64,000 bases of DNA from Nocardia blacklockiae (GTDB taxonomy: Bacteria; Actinomycetota; Actinomycetes; Mycobacteriales; Mycobacteriaceae). The stretch lies in NCBI RefSeq assembly GCF_015477355.1, contig NZ_JADLRJ010000007.1:1-64000 (forward strand), in the 5' to 3' direction. The notes beneath the pieces are model-generated. The model did not search any database, had not been told where the DNA came from, and saw only the letters and a program-made list of their open reading frames with translations. A program made the position numbers and the translations under genes. Below, piece after piece: positions 17,896 through 25,334 of the stretch; position 1 is the stretch's first letter, and the number at the start of each line of letters is the position of its first letter.

Positions 17896-19182
17896 TCATT
17901 CGGTGTCGTAGCGGCGGGCGCGTTCGGTGGCGCAGATGTCCTCGATCGCGGCGTCGATCTCGCGTAGCAACTCGGGTGTGCCCGACTTGCCGGTGTAGGT
18001 GCCGGTGGGGCGCACCCGGCAGGTGAAGGTGATGAAACCGTGGTCCTCGCCGGACAATTCGTGCAGGTAGGGGGACCGCACGCCGTAGGTCATGGCGGAG
18101 ATGACGGTGAAGCAGCCGCTGCGCTCGCGGTACTCGGTGAACAGGTCGTGCAGGCGGTGGAACACCGCGGTGTAGGTGGACAGCGGCGCGAAGACCGCCA
18201 CCCGGTAGGCCGGGCCGCGTTCGGCGGAGGTGATCACCGTGTCGGCCAGGTACTCGGCGTCGCGCAGCGTCAGCACCTTCGGGGCGAACATCAGCGCGCC
18301 GGCGGCGGCGTTGCGCACCGGCATGCCGGCCGGACCGCGCGCGGCGGAGGCGATGGCGCCCAGCGACTTCCGGGCGCGGGCGCCCAGTTCGCGGCGGGCC
18401 CGCAGGGACGGGGTCGCGGTGGTGGGGTGCAGGCTGGACCACTGCCCGAAGCGCACCGTGCCCAACTGCACATGCCCGGTGCCGACCGGACGCGACACCC
18501 GCAGCGGCGAGGTGTCGACCCAGCGGCCGACCTGGAGCATGGCGTCGCCGGGGCGGCGGATCTCCGCGATCGAGTGTTCGACGAAGGTGTCGAAGTCGAG
18601 GAAGCGGTGCGGGTCCGACGCCAGCCAGGTGTGGTCCTTGTCGACCTCCACGGCCTCCAGGGTGAGTGCGGTGATGATGCCGGTGCGGCCGGCGCCGCCG
18701 AGGATGCGGCGGAACCGGTCGGCGTGGTGGGCGCGCCCGCAGGTGCCGAATCTGCCCTCGGGATCGACGTATTCGAGGCCGACGACGTTGTCGCTGAACA
18801 TGCCGTAGCGGTGCGAGGCGGCGCTGAGCCCGCCCACGGCCGCGAAGCCGCCGGCGGTGATCTCGCGATGGTCGCCCACGATGGGCAGGCCCAATCCGTG
18901 CGCGGCCAGCGTGCGGTCGATGTCGGACAGCCGGGCGCCCGCCTGCACCCGGACCAGCCGCGCGTCGGCGTCGACGGCCTGCACGCGATTCATCCGGCGC
19001 AGCGACAGCACGACGCGGCGGTCGGGCGGGGCCGGTTCGTCCTCGTGCTCGCCGCCGTGTTCGGGGCGTTCGCCGCCGCGGACGGTCAACGGCTGCGGCC
19101 GGGAGTCGCGCACCGTGCGCACGACGTCCGCGGTGTCGCGGGGCAGGTACTCTTCCGGCAGGTCGGCCAGGGGGGTGCTCAT
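17896..19182 (-). CDS. FAD-linked oxidoreductase (PCMH/VAO type)
   Basis: A 428-aa flavoprotein of the vanillyl-alcohol-oxidase fold. The FAD-binding half shows LTVRGGERP, RVQAGARLSDIDRTLAAHGL, GDHREITAGGFAAVGGLSAASHRYGMFSDNVVG and GAGRTGIITALTLEA; a substrate-binding half follows with VFHRLHDLFTEY and GFITFTCRVRP. No obvious site for covalent flavin attachment stands out. An acidic insert (EHGGEHEDEPAPPD, about 42-55) is unusual. Substrate unknown. The gene ends against the ctaF hairpin and stands alone. Confidence 0.8.
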   Translation of the reverse strand: MSTPLADLPEEYLPRDTADVVRTVRDSRPQPLTVRGGERPEHGGEHEDEPAPPDRRVVLSLRRMNRVQAVDADARLVRVQAGARLSDIDRTLAAHGLGLPIVGDHREITAGGFAAVGGLSAASHRYGMFSDNVVGLEYVDPEGRFGTCGRAHHADRFRRILGGAGRTGIITALTLEAVEVDKDHTWLASDPHRFLDFDTFVEHSIAEIRRPGDAMLQVGRWVDTSPLRVSRPVGTGHVQLGTVRFGQWSSLHPTTATPSLRARRELGARARKSLGAIASAARGPAGMPVRNAAAGALMFAPKVLTLRDAEYLADTVITSAERGPAYRVAVFAPLSTYTAVFHRLHDLFTEYRERSGCFTVISAMTYGVRSPYLHELSGEDHGFITFTCRVRPTGTYTGKSGTPELLREIDAAIEDICATERARRYDTE

Positions 19183-19563
19183 GCCGCGGCCTCGCAGGTG
19201 CTGGGGTGCGGCATGCGCACGGGCGCATGGTGTTTCAGGTCTCGCTCGCTGCGCACGCTCATGGCCCCACAGCTAACCACAACCGCGGCCGTTCGTCTGC
19301 CCCGAGTCCGCCCCGTGGACGGGGGCTCGGGCGCGTCGCGGGCGGGTCGCCCAGGAGGGATTCGGCCCTGCGCAGCGCGGCGGAGCTGGGACGGTTCCGG
19401 GGGTGGGGAGTGGGGTAGAGATGACAGGGACGTGGTGTCGTGCGTGCGGCCCGTGGCGGGGTGAGACCGAATCGTGTGGGCGGTCGCGCTGCCGGGGCGA
19501 GACAGGCGGCGGGCCGTGTGAACGGCATGTCGCGGGCAGAGACCGGAAGGCGGCGAGGTCGGT
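19183..19563. other. 381-bp divergent gap, no gene seen
   Basis: The region separates the FAD oxidoreductase (leftward) from the NAD(P)-binding protein (rightward). It is G-rich on the plus strand and holds no supported coding frame, hairpin or clear -10 box; each flanking gene has only a modest purine-rich ribosome site. Confidence 0.4.
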
Positions 19564-20331
19564 ATGAGTTCGGTTCTGGTGGCCGGGGGGAGCGGGGCGC
19601 TCGGCAGGCATGTCGTGGAGCGGTTGCGGGTGCGAGGGCACGAGGTGCGGGTGTTGTCGCGGCGGGAGGGGGTGGGGACGCACGTCGGGGATCTCGCTAC
19701 GGGGGAGGGGGTGCGGGCGGCCGCGGAAGGGGCCGAGTTGATCGTGCATGCCGCTTCCGACTTCCGGAAGTTCGGCGCACCGGATCTCGCGCAGACCCGC
19801 AACCTGCTCGCGGTGGCCGGTGGCGCGCGGCATCTGCTGTATGTGTCGATCGTCGGGATCGACCGGATTCCGTTCCGGTACTACCGCAACAAGCTCGCCT
19901 GCGAGGAGCTCGTTGCGGGAAGCACTGTGCCGCACACGATCCTGCGGGCCACCCAGTTCCACGACCTCGTCGCCGCGGTGCTGGGCGTGGTGCAGCGCCT
20001 GCCAGTGGCGCCGCTGCCACTGGATTTCCGGTTCCAGCCGGTGGCTACCGAGGACGTGGCCGTGCGGGTGGCCGACCTGGTCGAAGGCGAACCGCTCGGC
20101 CGCGCACCGGATTTCGGCGGGCCGGAGGTGCTGACGCTCGCGCAGCTGGCGGAGGTGTGGCGGGCGCGGCGCGGAGGCCCGCGGCGCACCGTGCGTATTC
20201 CCTTGCCGGGCAAGGTCGCTCACGGATTCCGCGCCGGGTACAACACCTGCCCCGACCACGCCGACGGCTCGCAGACGTGGGCCGACTACGTCGCCGGCGA
20301 TCCGGGCGGAACCTACCGCCTACGGGGGTGA
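19564..20331 (+). CDS. NAD(P)H-binding protein, NmrA/atypical SDR type
   Basis: A 255-aa Rossmann protein. The nucleotide site is VLVAGGSGALGRHVVERL (about 4-21), followed by RVLSRRE and VHAASDFRKF. A YxxxK-like element appears as YYRNKLACEE, typical of atypical extended SDRs of the NAD(P)H-binding (TMR-like/NmrA) group. The C-terminal part TEDVAVRVADLVEGE..GPEVLTLAQLAE is the usual one for this group. It probably acts as a reductase or redox sensor; the substrate is not predictable. Stop is followed by an array of small hairpins. Confidence 0.8.
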   Translation: MSSVLVAGGSGALGRHVVERLRVRGHEVRVLSRREGVGTHVGDLATGEGVRAAAEGAELIVHAASDFRKFGAPDLAQTRNLLAVAGGARHLLYVSIVGIDRIPFRYYRNKLACEELVAGSTVPHTILRATQFHDLVAAVLGVVQRLPVAPLPLDFRFQPVATEDVAVRVADLVEGEPLGRAPDFGGPEVLTLAQLAEVWRARRGGPRRTVRIPLPGKVAHGFRAGYNTCPDHADGSQTWADYVAGDPGGTYRLRG

Positions 20332-20377
20332 CCGCCCCCTCCCGCCAGGCATACAGGTGACTGACGCTCTGGTGGAG

Positions 20378-20530
20378 TGCTTCGGCGGTGAAGCATGTCG
20401 GTTCGTTGATGCCTCGGCGATGAGGCATGTCGTGGTCGGGTGCTGCGGCGGTGGAGCACCTCGGGTGGTGGCGGGTTTCGTGAGGCGGTGGTGGCTCGGT
20501 GGTGGTGCTTCGGCGGCGGTGGCGGAGCGC
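20378..20530 (+). repeat. Array of four small GGCG-loop hairpins
   Basis: Four successive stem-loops: TGCTTC/GAAGCA (20378-20395), ATGCCTC/GAGGCAT (20409-20428), GGTGCT/AGCACC (20439-20460) and GTGCTTC/GGAGCGC (20505-20530, with wobble pairs). Loops share GGCGGT or GGCGAT. The stems differ between units while pairing is kept. Confidence 0.6.
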
Positions 20531-20569
20531 TTCAGTGCCGGGCGGGGTGCTGGTAGCAGGGCCTAGGGG

Positions 20570-21721
20570 TCAGTCGATGGTGCCGAACATTTGGGTCGCC
20601 ATGCGGAGGGAGGCGTCGATGGTGTCGAAACCGCGTGGGAGCATGACGCTTTCGTAGGTTGCGACCGCTTCGGGGAGGGGCTTGTCGCCGCGGGCGGCGG
20701 TGAGTAGTTCGGTGGCGAGGGTGGCCGCGTCCTGGAGGGCCGTGTTCGCGCCGACGCCGCCGGTAGGGGGCATGGTGTGGATGGCGTCGCCGAGCAGGGT
20801 GACGGGGCCGGAGGGCCACGCCGGGATGCGCTCGCCGGCGCGCAGGGCGATGGGGAAGAACGTGGCGGGCTCGGCGTGGGTGAAGATCTCCCGCAATTCC
20901 GGGTGCCACTCGGCGGTGGCGGTGACCGTGAGCTTCCACAGGTCCTCCGGGGGCATGGCGAACAGCTCCTCGTCCGGCACGCCGAACCGCTCCGGGCGGG
21001 CCAGCAGGGTGACCATCGTGTAGTCGGTCGCGCCCTCGCAGGGAGAACGGAAGCGCACCGGCGCGAACCCGGCTCCGTACCCGGTGCCGTCGGAGATCCA
21101 GTTGAACCCGCGCCGGATGGCCGCCGGATACAACGCCTCGTGCTCGGGCGTCAGCGCCATGCGGCCGTAGACGCAGCGCACTCCCAGATCTCGCACCGTC
21201 GCGTGCGGGAGCAGCTGCCGCCGCACCGCGGAGCCGACGCCGTCGGTACCGACGAGCAGGTCGCCCTCGTCGGTGCCGCCCTCGGCGAAATGCGCTCGCA
21301 CACGGCCGGTCTCGGTGATCTCGTAGCGCGTCAGCGTGTGCCCGAAACGCACCACGCCGTCCAGGTCGGTGAGCAGCCCGCGCCGGAAGACGTTGCGGTC
21401 GACATTGGTGATCACGTCGTCGGTGAGGTCCGGGAAGTGCTGGACCATCACCTGTTCCAGCTCGTGGGTGTACATGCCCAGCACGTCGTCGTTGGTACCG
21501 CTGGTGCGGCGGACCAGGTCGAAGGTGGGCGCGGGCACGCAGGCGCGCAGCGCGGCATTGCCGTCGGCGTCGATGTGCAGGCGGTAGCCCTGGTTTCGGG
21601 TCTGGGGCGTGGGGTCCTTCTCGTAGACGGCGACGTCCAGCCCGCCGCTGTGCAGCGCCTGGGCCAGCGCCAGCCCGCCGATGCCCGCTCCGGCGATGAG
21701 AACCCGTGGTGTATCCGGCAT
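20570..21721 (-). CDS. FAD-dependent aromatic-type monooxygenase
   Basis: A 383-aa group A flavin monooxygenase. It shows the FAD-ADP motif VLIAGAGIGGLALAQAL (7-23), the DGVGSAVRRQL motif that binds FAD and NADPH, and GDAIHTMPPTGGVGANTALQDAATLA near residue 310 that contacts the flavin. Family members hydroxylate aromatic compounds or inactivate tetracycline- or rifampicin-like drugs; the substrate cannot be told. AAGGA precedes the ATG. It is divergent from a TetR gene with an operator-like palindrome over its -35, so it is probably repressed and induced by its substrate. Confidence 0.88.
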   Translation of the reverse strand: MPDTPRVLIAGAGIGGLALAQALHSGGLDVAVYEKDPTPQTRNQGYRLHIDADGNAALRACVPAPTFDLVRRTSGTNDDVLGMYTHELEQVMVQHFPDLTDDVITNVDRNVFRRGLLTDLDGVVRFGHTLTRYEITETGRVRAHFAEGGTDEGDLLVGTDGVGSAVRRQLLPHATVRDLGVRCVYGRMALTPEHEALYPAAIRRGFNWISDGTGYGAGFAPVRFRSPCEGATDYTMVTLLARPERFGVPDEELFAMPPEDLWKLTVTATAEWHPELREIFTHAEPATFFPIALRAGERIPAWPSGPVTLLGDAIHTMPPTGGVGANTALQDAATLATELLTAARGDKPLPEAVATYESVMLPRGFDTIDASLRMATQMFGTID

Positions 21722-21771
21722 TTCGCGATCCTTCGTGCTCCGGCGAGCTCTGCCGCCCGCCGTGTCACACC

Positions 21772-21806
21772 ATCGTCAATCGATACGACAGCTCTGTCAA
21801 GTATCT
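21772..21806 (-). promoter_or_regulatory. Monooxygenase promoter with overlapping TetR operator
   Basis: On the minus strand, TTGACA (21800-21795) and GACGAT (21777-21772) form a -35/-10 pair with 17-bp spacing. Over the -35 lies the near-palindrome GATACGACAG-CT-CTGTCAAGTATC (core GACAGCTCTGTC, 21787-21798). Confidence 0.5.
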
Positions 21807-21849
21807 ATTTGATTAGTTCATGGAGGAGTTTGATAGTGCCAGGCGGCTG

Positions 21850-21861
21850 TATGATCCGAAC
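21850..21861 (+). promoter_or_regulatory. TetR gene -10 box, leaderless
   Basis: TATGAT (21850-21855) is 6 bases before GTG at 21862. It lies inside the longer frame that starts at 21820, so that earlier ATG is unlikely to be used. Confidence 0.5.
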
Positions 21862-22494
21862 GTGTCTGTGTCGAAACCTCGCAGGTCGCCCAAGCCGCAG
21901 GAGCGGCAGCGCGACCCGGAACGCACCCGCGCGCTGATCCTGGACGCGGCGGCGGCGGAGTTCGGCGCGCACGGGTACGCCGGCGCGCGGATCAGTGCCA
22001 TCGCCGCCCGCGCGGGCGTCAACGTGCAGCTGATCTCCTACTACTTCGACGGCAAAGAGGGCCTGTACCAAGCGGTTTCGCGGCAGTGGCAGGAACGGCG
22101 GCGGGAGCTGGTGCCGCCGGGCACGCCGCTGCCCGAGCAGGTCCGCCGCTACGCGCTGGAGGCGGTGCACAATCCCGACGGCGTGCGCCTGCTCGCCTGG
22201 AGCGGGTTGCAGTACACCGGGCCCGAGGCCGACCCGGACCACGGCCCGCGCACCCGGATCCTGAGCGAGAGCGTCGACGAACTGCGCGCCTTACAGGAGT
22301 CCGGCAGGCTGCCCGCCGAGGTCGACCCGGCCTGCCTGCTGGTCATGCTGATGGCCGCGGCCATGGCGCCCACCACGCTGCCGCAGGTGGTCGAGGGTGT
22401 CTGCGGCGCGGATCCGCGCTCGCCGGAATTCCTGGCGCACTTCGCCGATCAGGCGGCGGTGCTGGTCCGGCTGCTCGGGCTCGGCGCCGAGTGA
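21862..22494 (+). CDS. TetR-family regulator, divergent from the monooxygenase
   Basis: A 210-aa TetR/AcrR regulator. The N-terminal HTH reads RALILDAAAAEFGAHGYAGARISAIAARAGVNVQLISYYFDGKEGLYQ; the ligand domain ends with VLVRLLGLGAE. Start is the GTG placed 6 bases after TATGAT; an ATG 14 codons upstream is the alternative. It is head-to-head with the FAD monooxygenase and probably represses it through the palindrome in the shared promoter region. Confidence 0.88.
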   Translation: MSVSKPRRSPKPQERQRDPERTRALILDAAAAEFGAHGYAGARISAIAARAGVNVQLISYYFDGKEGLYQAVSRQWQERRRELVPPGTPLPEQVRRYALEAVHNPDGVRLLAWSGLQYTGPEADPDHGPRTRILSESVDELRALQESGRLPAEVDPACLLVMLMAAAMAPTTLPQVVEGVCGADPRSPEFLAHFADQAAVLVRLLGLGAE

Positions 22495-22498
22495 GTGG

Positions 22499-23230
22499 CT
22501 AGGAGAGCGCGGGCACCGCGTCCTCGACGGTGCCCGCCGGTTCCGTGCGCCGTGCCGGGACGCCCGTCGAATACAGGGCCGCGATCGTCGCCCGTTCGCG
22601 CCACAGGTGATACAGCGCCAGGGCGAAGATGGTGGTGCCGATGACGTTGGCGAGGAAGTGCCACCAGATCCGGTAGGTGGCGAGCCCCGCGCCCGGATCG
22701 AGCAGCCCGAACCAGGTGGACAGGCCGATCGCCTTGGCGCCGAACAGCACCGACACGGTGAGCGCGATGTGCTCGAGGCCGTGGATGCCCTGCATCAGCA
22801 CGCCCATCCGGCCCCAGCGGCGGGCCTGGCTGCCGGCCGCGTAGTGGGTCAGCAGCGCGACCCCGGCCAGTCCGGCCAGGAAGTGGAAGTTGCCGACGAG
22901 ATGCAGGATCTCCATGCCCAGGGTGGGCCTGGCGTGATTCACCTGACCGAAGCCGTCGGCCAGGGCGGTGCCCCACGGCGTCATCCACGCGGGGGAGTTG
23001 GGGTGGCCGATCCAGTAGCCGACCTGGAGGACGTGTTCCTGGAAGTGGCCCAGCTGCGCGATCACCCCGAGCCCGACCACGCCGAGGCCGACCCGGAACA
23101 CCCACGGCCGCAACGGCTTCCGAATGCCGACGAACAGCACGCCGACCGCCGCCCACATCACGACCATCCACACGACCATGCCGATCGCCCCGGCGATCGC
23201 CCATCCGCTCGCTTCGGCAGTGTGCTGCAT
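22499..23230 (-). CDS. Histidine-rich multi-pass membrane protein
   Basis: A 243-aa integral membrane protein with about six hydrophobic helices. Conserved-looking histidines sit in or near the helices: QLGHFQEHVLQ, GHPNSPAWMTPWG, LHLVGNFHFLAG, GIHGLEHIALT and RIWWHFLANV. Repeated HxxxH-type patterns in membrane helices suggest metal or heme binding (inference). I do not recognise the family with certainty. The ATG at 23230 is chosen over upstream in-frame starts since it precedes the first helix closely. It ends 4 bases from the TetR stop (convergent). Confidence 0.65.
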   Translation of the reverse strand: MQHTAEASGWAIAGAIGMVVWMVVMWAAVGVLFVGIRKPLRPWVFRVGLGVVGLGVIAQLGHFQEHVLQVGYWIGHPNSPAWMTPWGTALADGFGQVNHARPTLGMEILHLVGNFHFLAGLAGVALLTHYAAGSQARRWGRMGVLMQGIHGLEHIALTVSVLFGAKAIGLSTWFGLLDPGAGLATYRIWWHFLANVIGTTIFALALYHLWRERATIAALYSTGVPARRTEPAGTVEDAVPALS

Positions 23231-23470
23231 GGTTACCCACCCTTCGACTGCTCCGCCCGGGCGTTGCGTGACGAAGTCCGAACGTTTGCCGCCCGAAGTT
23301 ACCCGCGGGTCCGACCGGTTCGTTCCGGTTCCGGGAGCCGTTGACAAATCTCACAATTCGCCCGAAATGCAACGCAGCGACCCCTTTGTGTGCTGCGCCG
23401 TTCCCTGCGTGGGATGGTTCGGTGGGCGAAGGGTGTGGGATCGGTGACAAGCTCCTGCAAGGATCGGGGC

Positions 23471-23809
23471 ATGAGTGTCACCGGGGACGATGTCCGCGCC
23501 TTCGCCTTGTCGCTGCCGCAGACGTCGGAGCAGTTCGCTTGGGGGATGCCGATTTTCCGGGTCGCGGGGAAGCTGTATCTCACGCTGCCGGAGAACGAGA
23601 CGTCGATGGCGGTGCGGTGCCCGATCGTCGACCGCGACGAGCTGGTCGTGGCCGAGCCCGCCAAGTTCTGGATCGCCGCGCACGAGGCCGGCAACGCCTG
23701 GGTCCGGGTGCGCCTGGCCGCTCTCGACGATCGCGAGGAGATGACGGCCATCGTCACCGACTCGTGGCGGCAGGCCGCGCCGCGCACTCTGGTCGAGGAG
23801 ACCGGCTGA
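23471..23809 (+). CDS. MmcQ/YjbR family DNA-binding-like protein
   Basis: A 112-aa protein of the YjbR fold (double-wing, 'CyaY-like'). Seen: VTGDDVRAFALSLPQTSEQFAWGMPIFRVAGKLYLTL and EPAKFWIAAHEAGNAWVRVRLAALD, then the ending TDSWRQAAPRTLVEE, all standard for the family. The role is not established; DNA binding is suggested by structure in relatives. The start at 23471 has AAGGATCGGGG before it; in-frame starts further up would add an untypical tail. Confidence 0.85.
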   Translation: MSVTGDDVRAFALSLPQTSEQFAWGMPIFRVAGKLYLTLPENETSMAVRCPIVDRDELVVAEPAKFWIAAHEAGNAWVRVRLAALDDREEMTAIVTDSWRQAAPRTLVEETG

Positions 23810-23889
23810 GGTCCGCGGCACGGCTGTCAACCGTATTTCCAGCGCGTTTCCTGGAGTTACTCCACGTCGACCCGATCGGGAAATCGTCG

Positions 23890-23902
23890 TAGCGTCGATG
23901 TC
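23890..23902 (+). promoter_or_regulatory. MoxR gene -10 box, leaderless
   Basis: TAGCGT (23890-23895) is 7 bases before GTG at 23903. Confidence 0.45.
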
Positions 23903-25297
23903 GTGACTGTTCCGGAACACCTGCCCACCACTGCGGGCGCCCTGCGCGCGGCGGGGTACCTGCCGCGCGGTGTCAAGACCGAGATCCGCGAAAACCTGCT
24001 GGCACTGCTGGGTTCGGGCGGCGATCCGTGGCCGGGCATCGTCGGCTTCGACCGGACCGTGCTCCCGCAGCTGGAGCGCGCGCTGCTGGCCGGGCACGAC
24101 GTCGTGCTGCTCGGCGAGCGCGGCCAGGGCAAGACCCGGTTGCTGCGCACCCTCGCCGGCCTGCTCGACGAGTGGACGCCGGTGATCGCCGGAGCCGAGC
24201 TGGGCGAACACCCACTGGATCCGATCAGCCCGGCCGGGCGCCGGCTGGCCGCCGAACTCGGCGACGACCTGCCGGTGGCGTGGCGGCACCGCTCCGAGCG
24301 CTACGCCGAGAAGCTCGCGACTCCCGACACCTCCGTGGGCGATCTGATCGGCGACGTCGACCCGGTGAAGGTCGCCGAGGGCCGTAGCCTCGGCGACCCG
24401 GAGACCATCCACTTCGGCCTGGTGCCGCGTGCCCACCGCGGCATCGTCGCCATCAACGAGCTGCCCGACCTGGCCGAGCGCATCCAGGTCGCGCTGCTGA
24501 ACGTGATGGAGGAGCGCGACATCCAGGTGCGCGGCTACACGCTGCGGCTGCCGCTGGACGTGCTGCTCGTGGCCACCGCCAACCCCGAGGACTACACCAA
24601 CCGCGGCCGCATCATCACCCCGCTCAAGGACCGGTTCGGCGCGGAGATCCGCACCCACTACCCGCTGAGCATCGAGGCCGAGGTGGACCTGGTGCGCCAG
24701 GAAGCCGAGCTGGTGGCCGAGGTGGGCGACCCGCTGATCGAGGTGCTGGCGCGGTTCGTGCGGCAGCTGCGCGAGTCCGCGGCCATCGACCAGCGCTCCG
24801 GGGTGTCGGCGCGGTTCGCGGTCGCCGCCGCCGAGACGGTCGCCGCCGCGGCGCTGCGCCGCTCCGCGATCACCGGCGAGCAGCCCGCCGTCGCCCGGCC
24901 GGTCGATCTCGAGTCGGTACCCGCGGTGCTGCGCGGCAAGCTCGAGTTCGAATCCGGGGAGGAGGGGCGCGAGCAGGAGCACCTGACTCACCTGCTGCGG
25001 CGCTCGTTCGCCGAGACCGCGCGCGAACGCCTGGGCGGGCTGAACCTGCGGCCGCTGGCGGAGGCGGTCGGCGACGGCCACCTGGTCACCACCGGCGAGC
25101 GGGTGCCCGGTCAGGAGGTGCTCTCGGCGCTGCCCGAACTGCCGGTGCTGCACGAGGTGGCCGGGCGTCTCGGCGTCGGTGCCGAAGAGTCGCCGACCCG
25201 CATCGCCGCCGCCGTCGAATTCGCTTTGGAGTCTTTGTATCTGGCCCGCCAGATCGCCAAGGACTCCGACGAGGGCACGACCGTGTACGGCCGGTGA
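23903..25297 (+). CDS. MoxR/ChlI-like AAA+ ATPase
   Basis: A 464-aa AAA+ protein equivalent to M. tuberculosis Rv0958, often labelled magnesium chelatase. Walker A is GERGQGKT (about 71-78), Walker B-like IVAINELPDL with the sensor region VLLVATANPEDYTNRGRIITPLKDRFG, and an arginine-finger region follows. There is no bacteriochlorophyll or cobaltochelatase context; with the VWA gene next door it is better read as a MoxR-type chaperone pair that remodels or loads cofactors into a target complex. The target is not evident here. The VWA gene begins 37 bases downstream. Confidence 0.85.
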   Translation: MTVPEHLPTTAGALRAAGYLPRGVKTEIRENLLALLGSGGDPWPGIVGFDRTVLPQLERALLAGHDVVLLGERGQGKTRLLRTLAGLLDEWTPVIAGAELGEHPLDPISPAGRRLAAELGDDLPVAWRHRSERYAEKLATPDTSVGDLIGDVDPVKVAEGRSLGDPETIHFGLVPRAHRGIVAINELPDLAERIQVALLNVMEERDIQVRGYTLRLPLDVLLVATANPEDYTNRGRIITPLKDRFGAEIRTHYPLSIEAEVDLVRQEAELVAEVGDPLIEVLARFVRQLRESAAIDQRSGVSARFAVAAAETVAAAALRRSAITGEQPAVARPVDLESVPAVLRGKLEFESGEEGREQEHLTHLLRRSFAETARERLGGLNLRPLAEAVGDGHLVTTGERVPGQEVLSALPELPVLHEVAGRLGVGAEESPTRIAAAVEFALESLYLARQIAKDSDEGTTVYGR

Positions 25298-25334
25298 CCG
25301 GCACACCCGATTTCGCTCCGGCTGGTGAGGCGTC

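Noticed and set aside
19259-19528. 89-aa minus-strand open frame in the 19.2-19.6 kb gap
   Set aside because: Pro/Arg-rich low-complexity translation, no ribosome site and no family resemblance.
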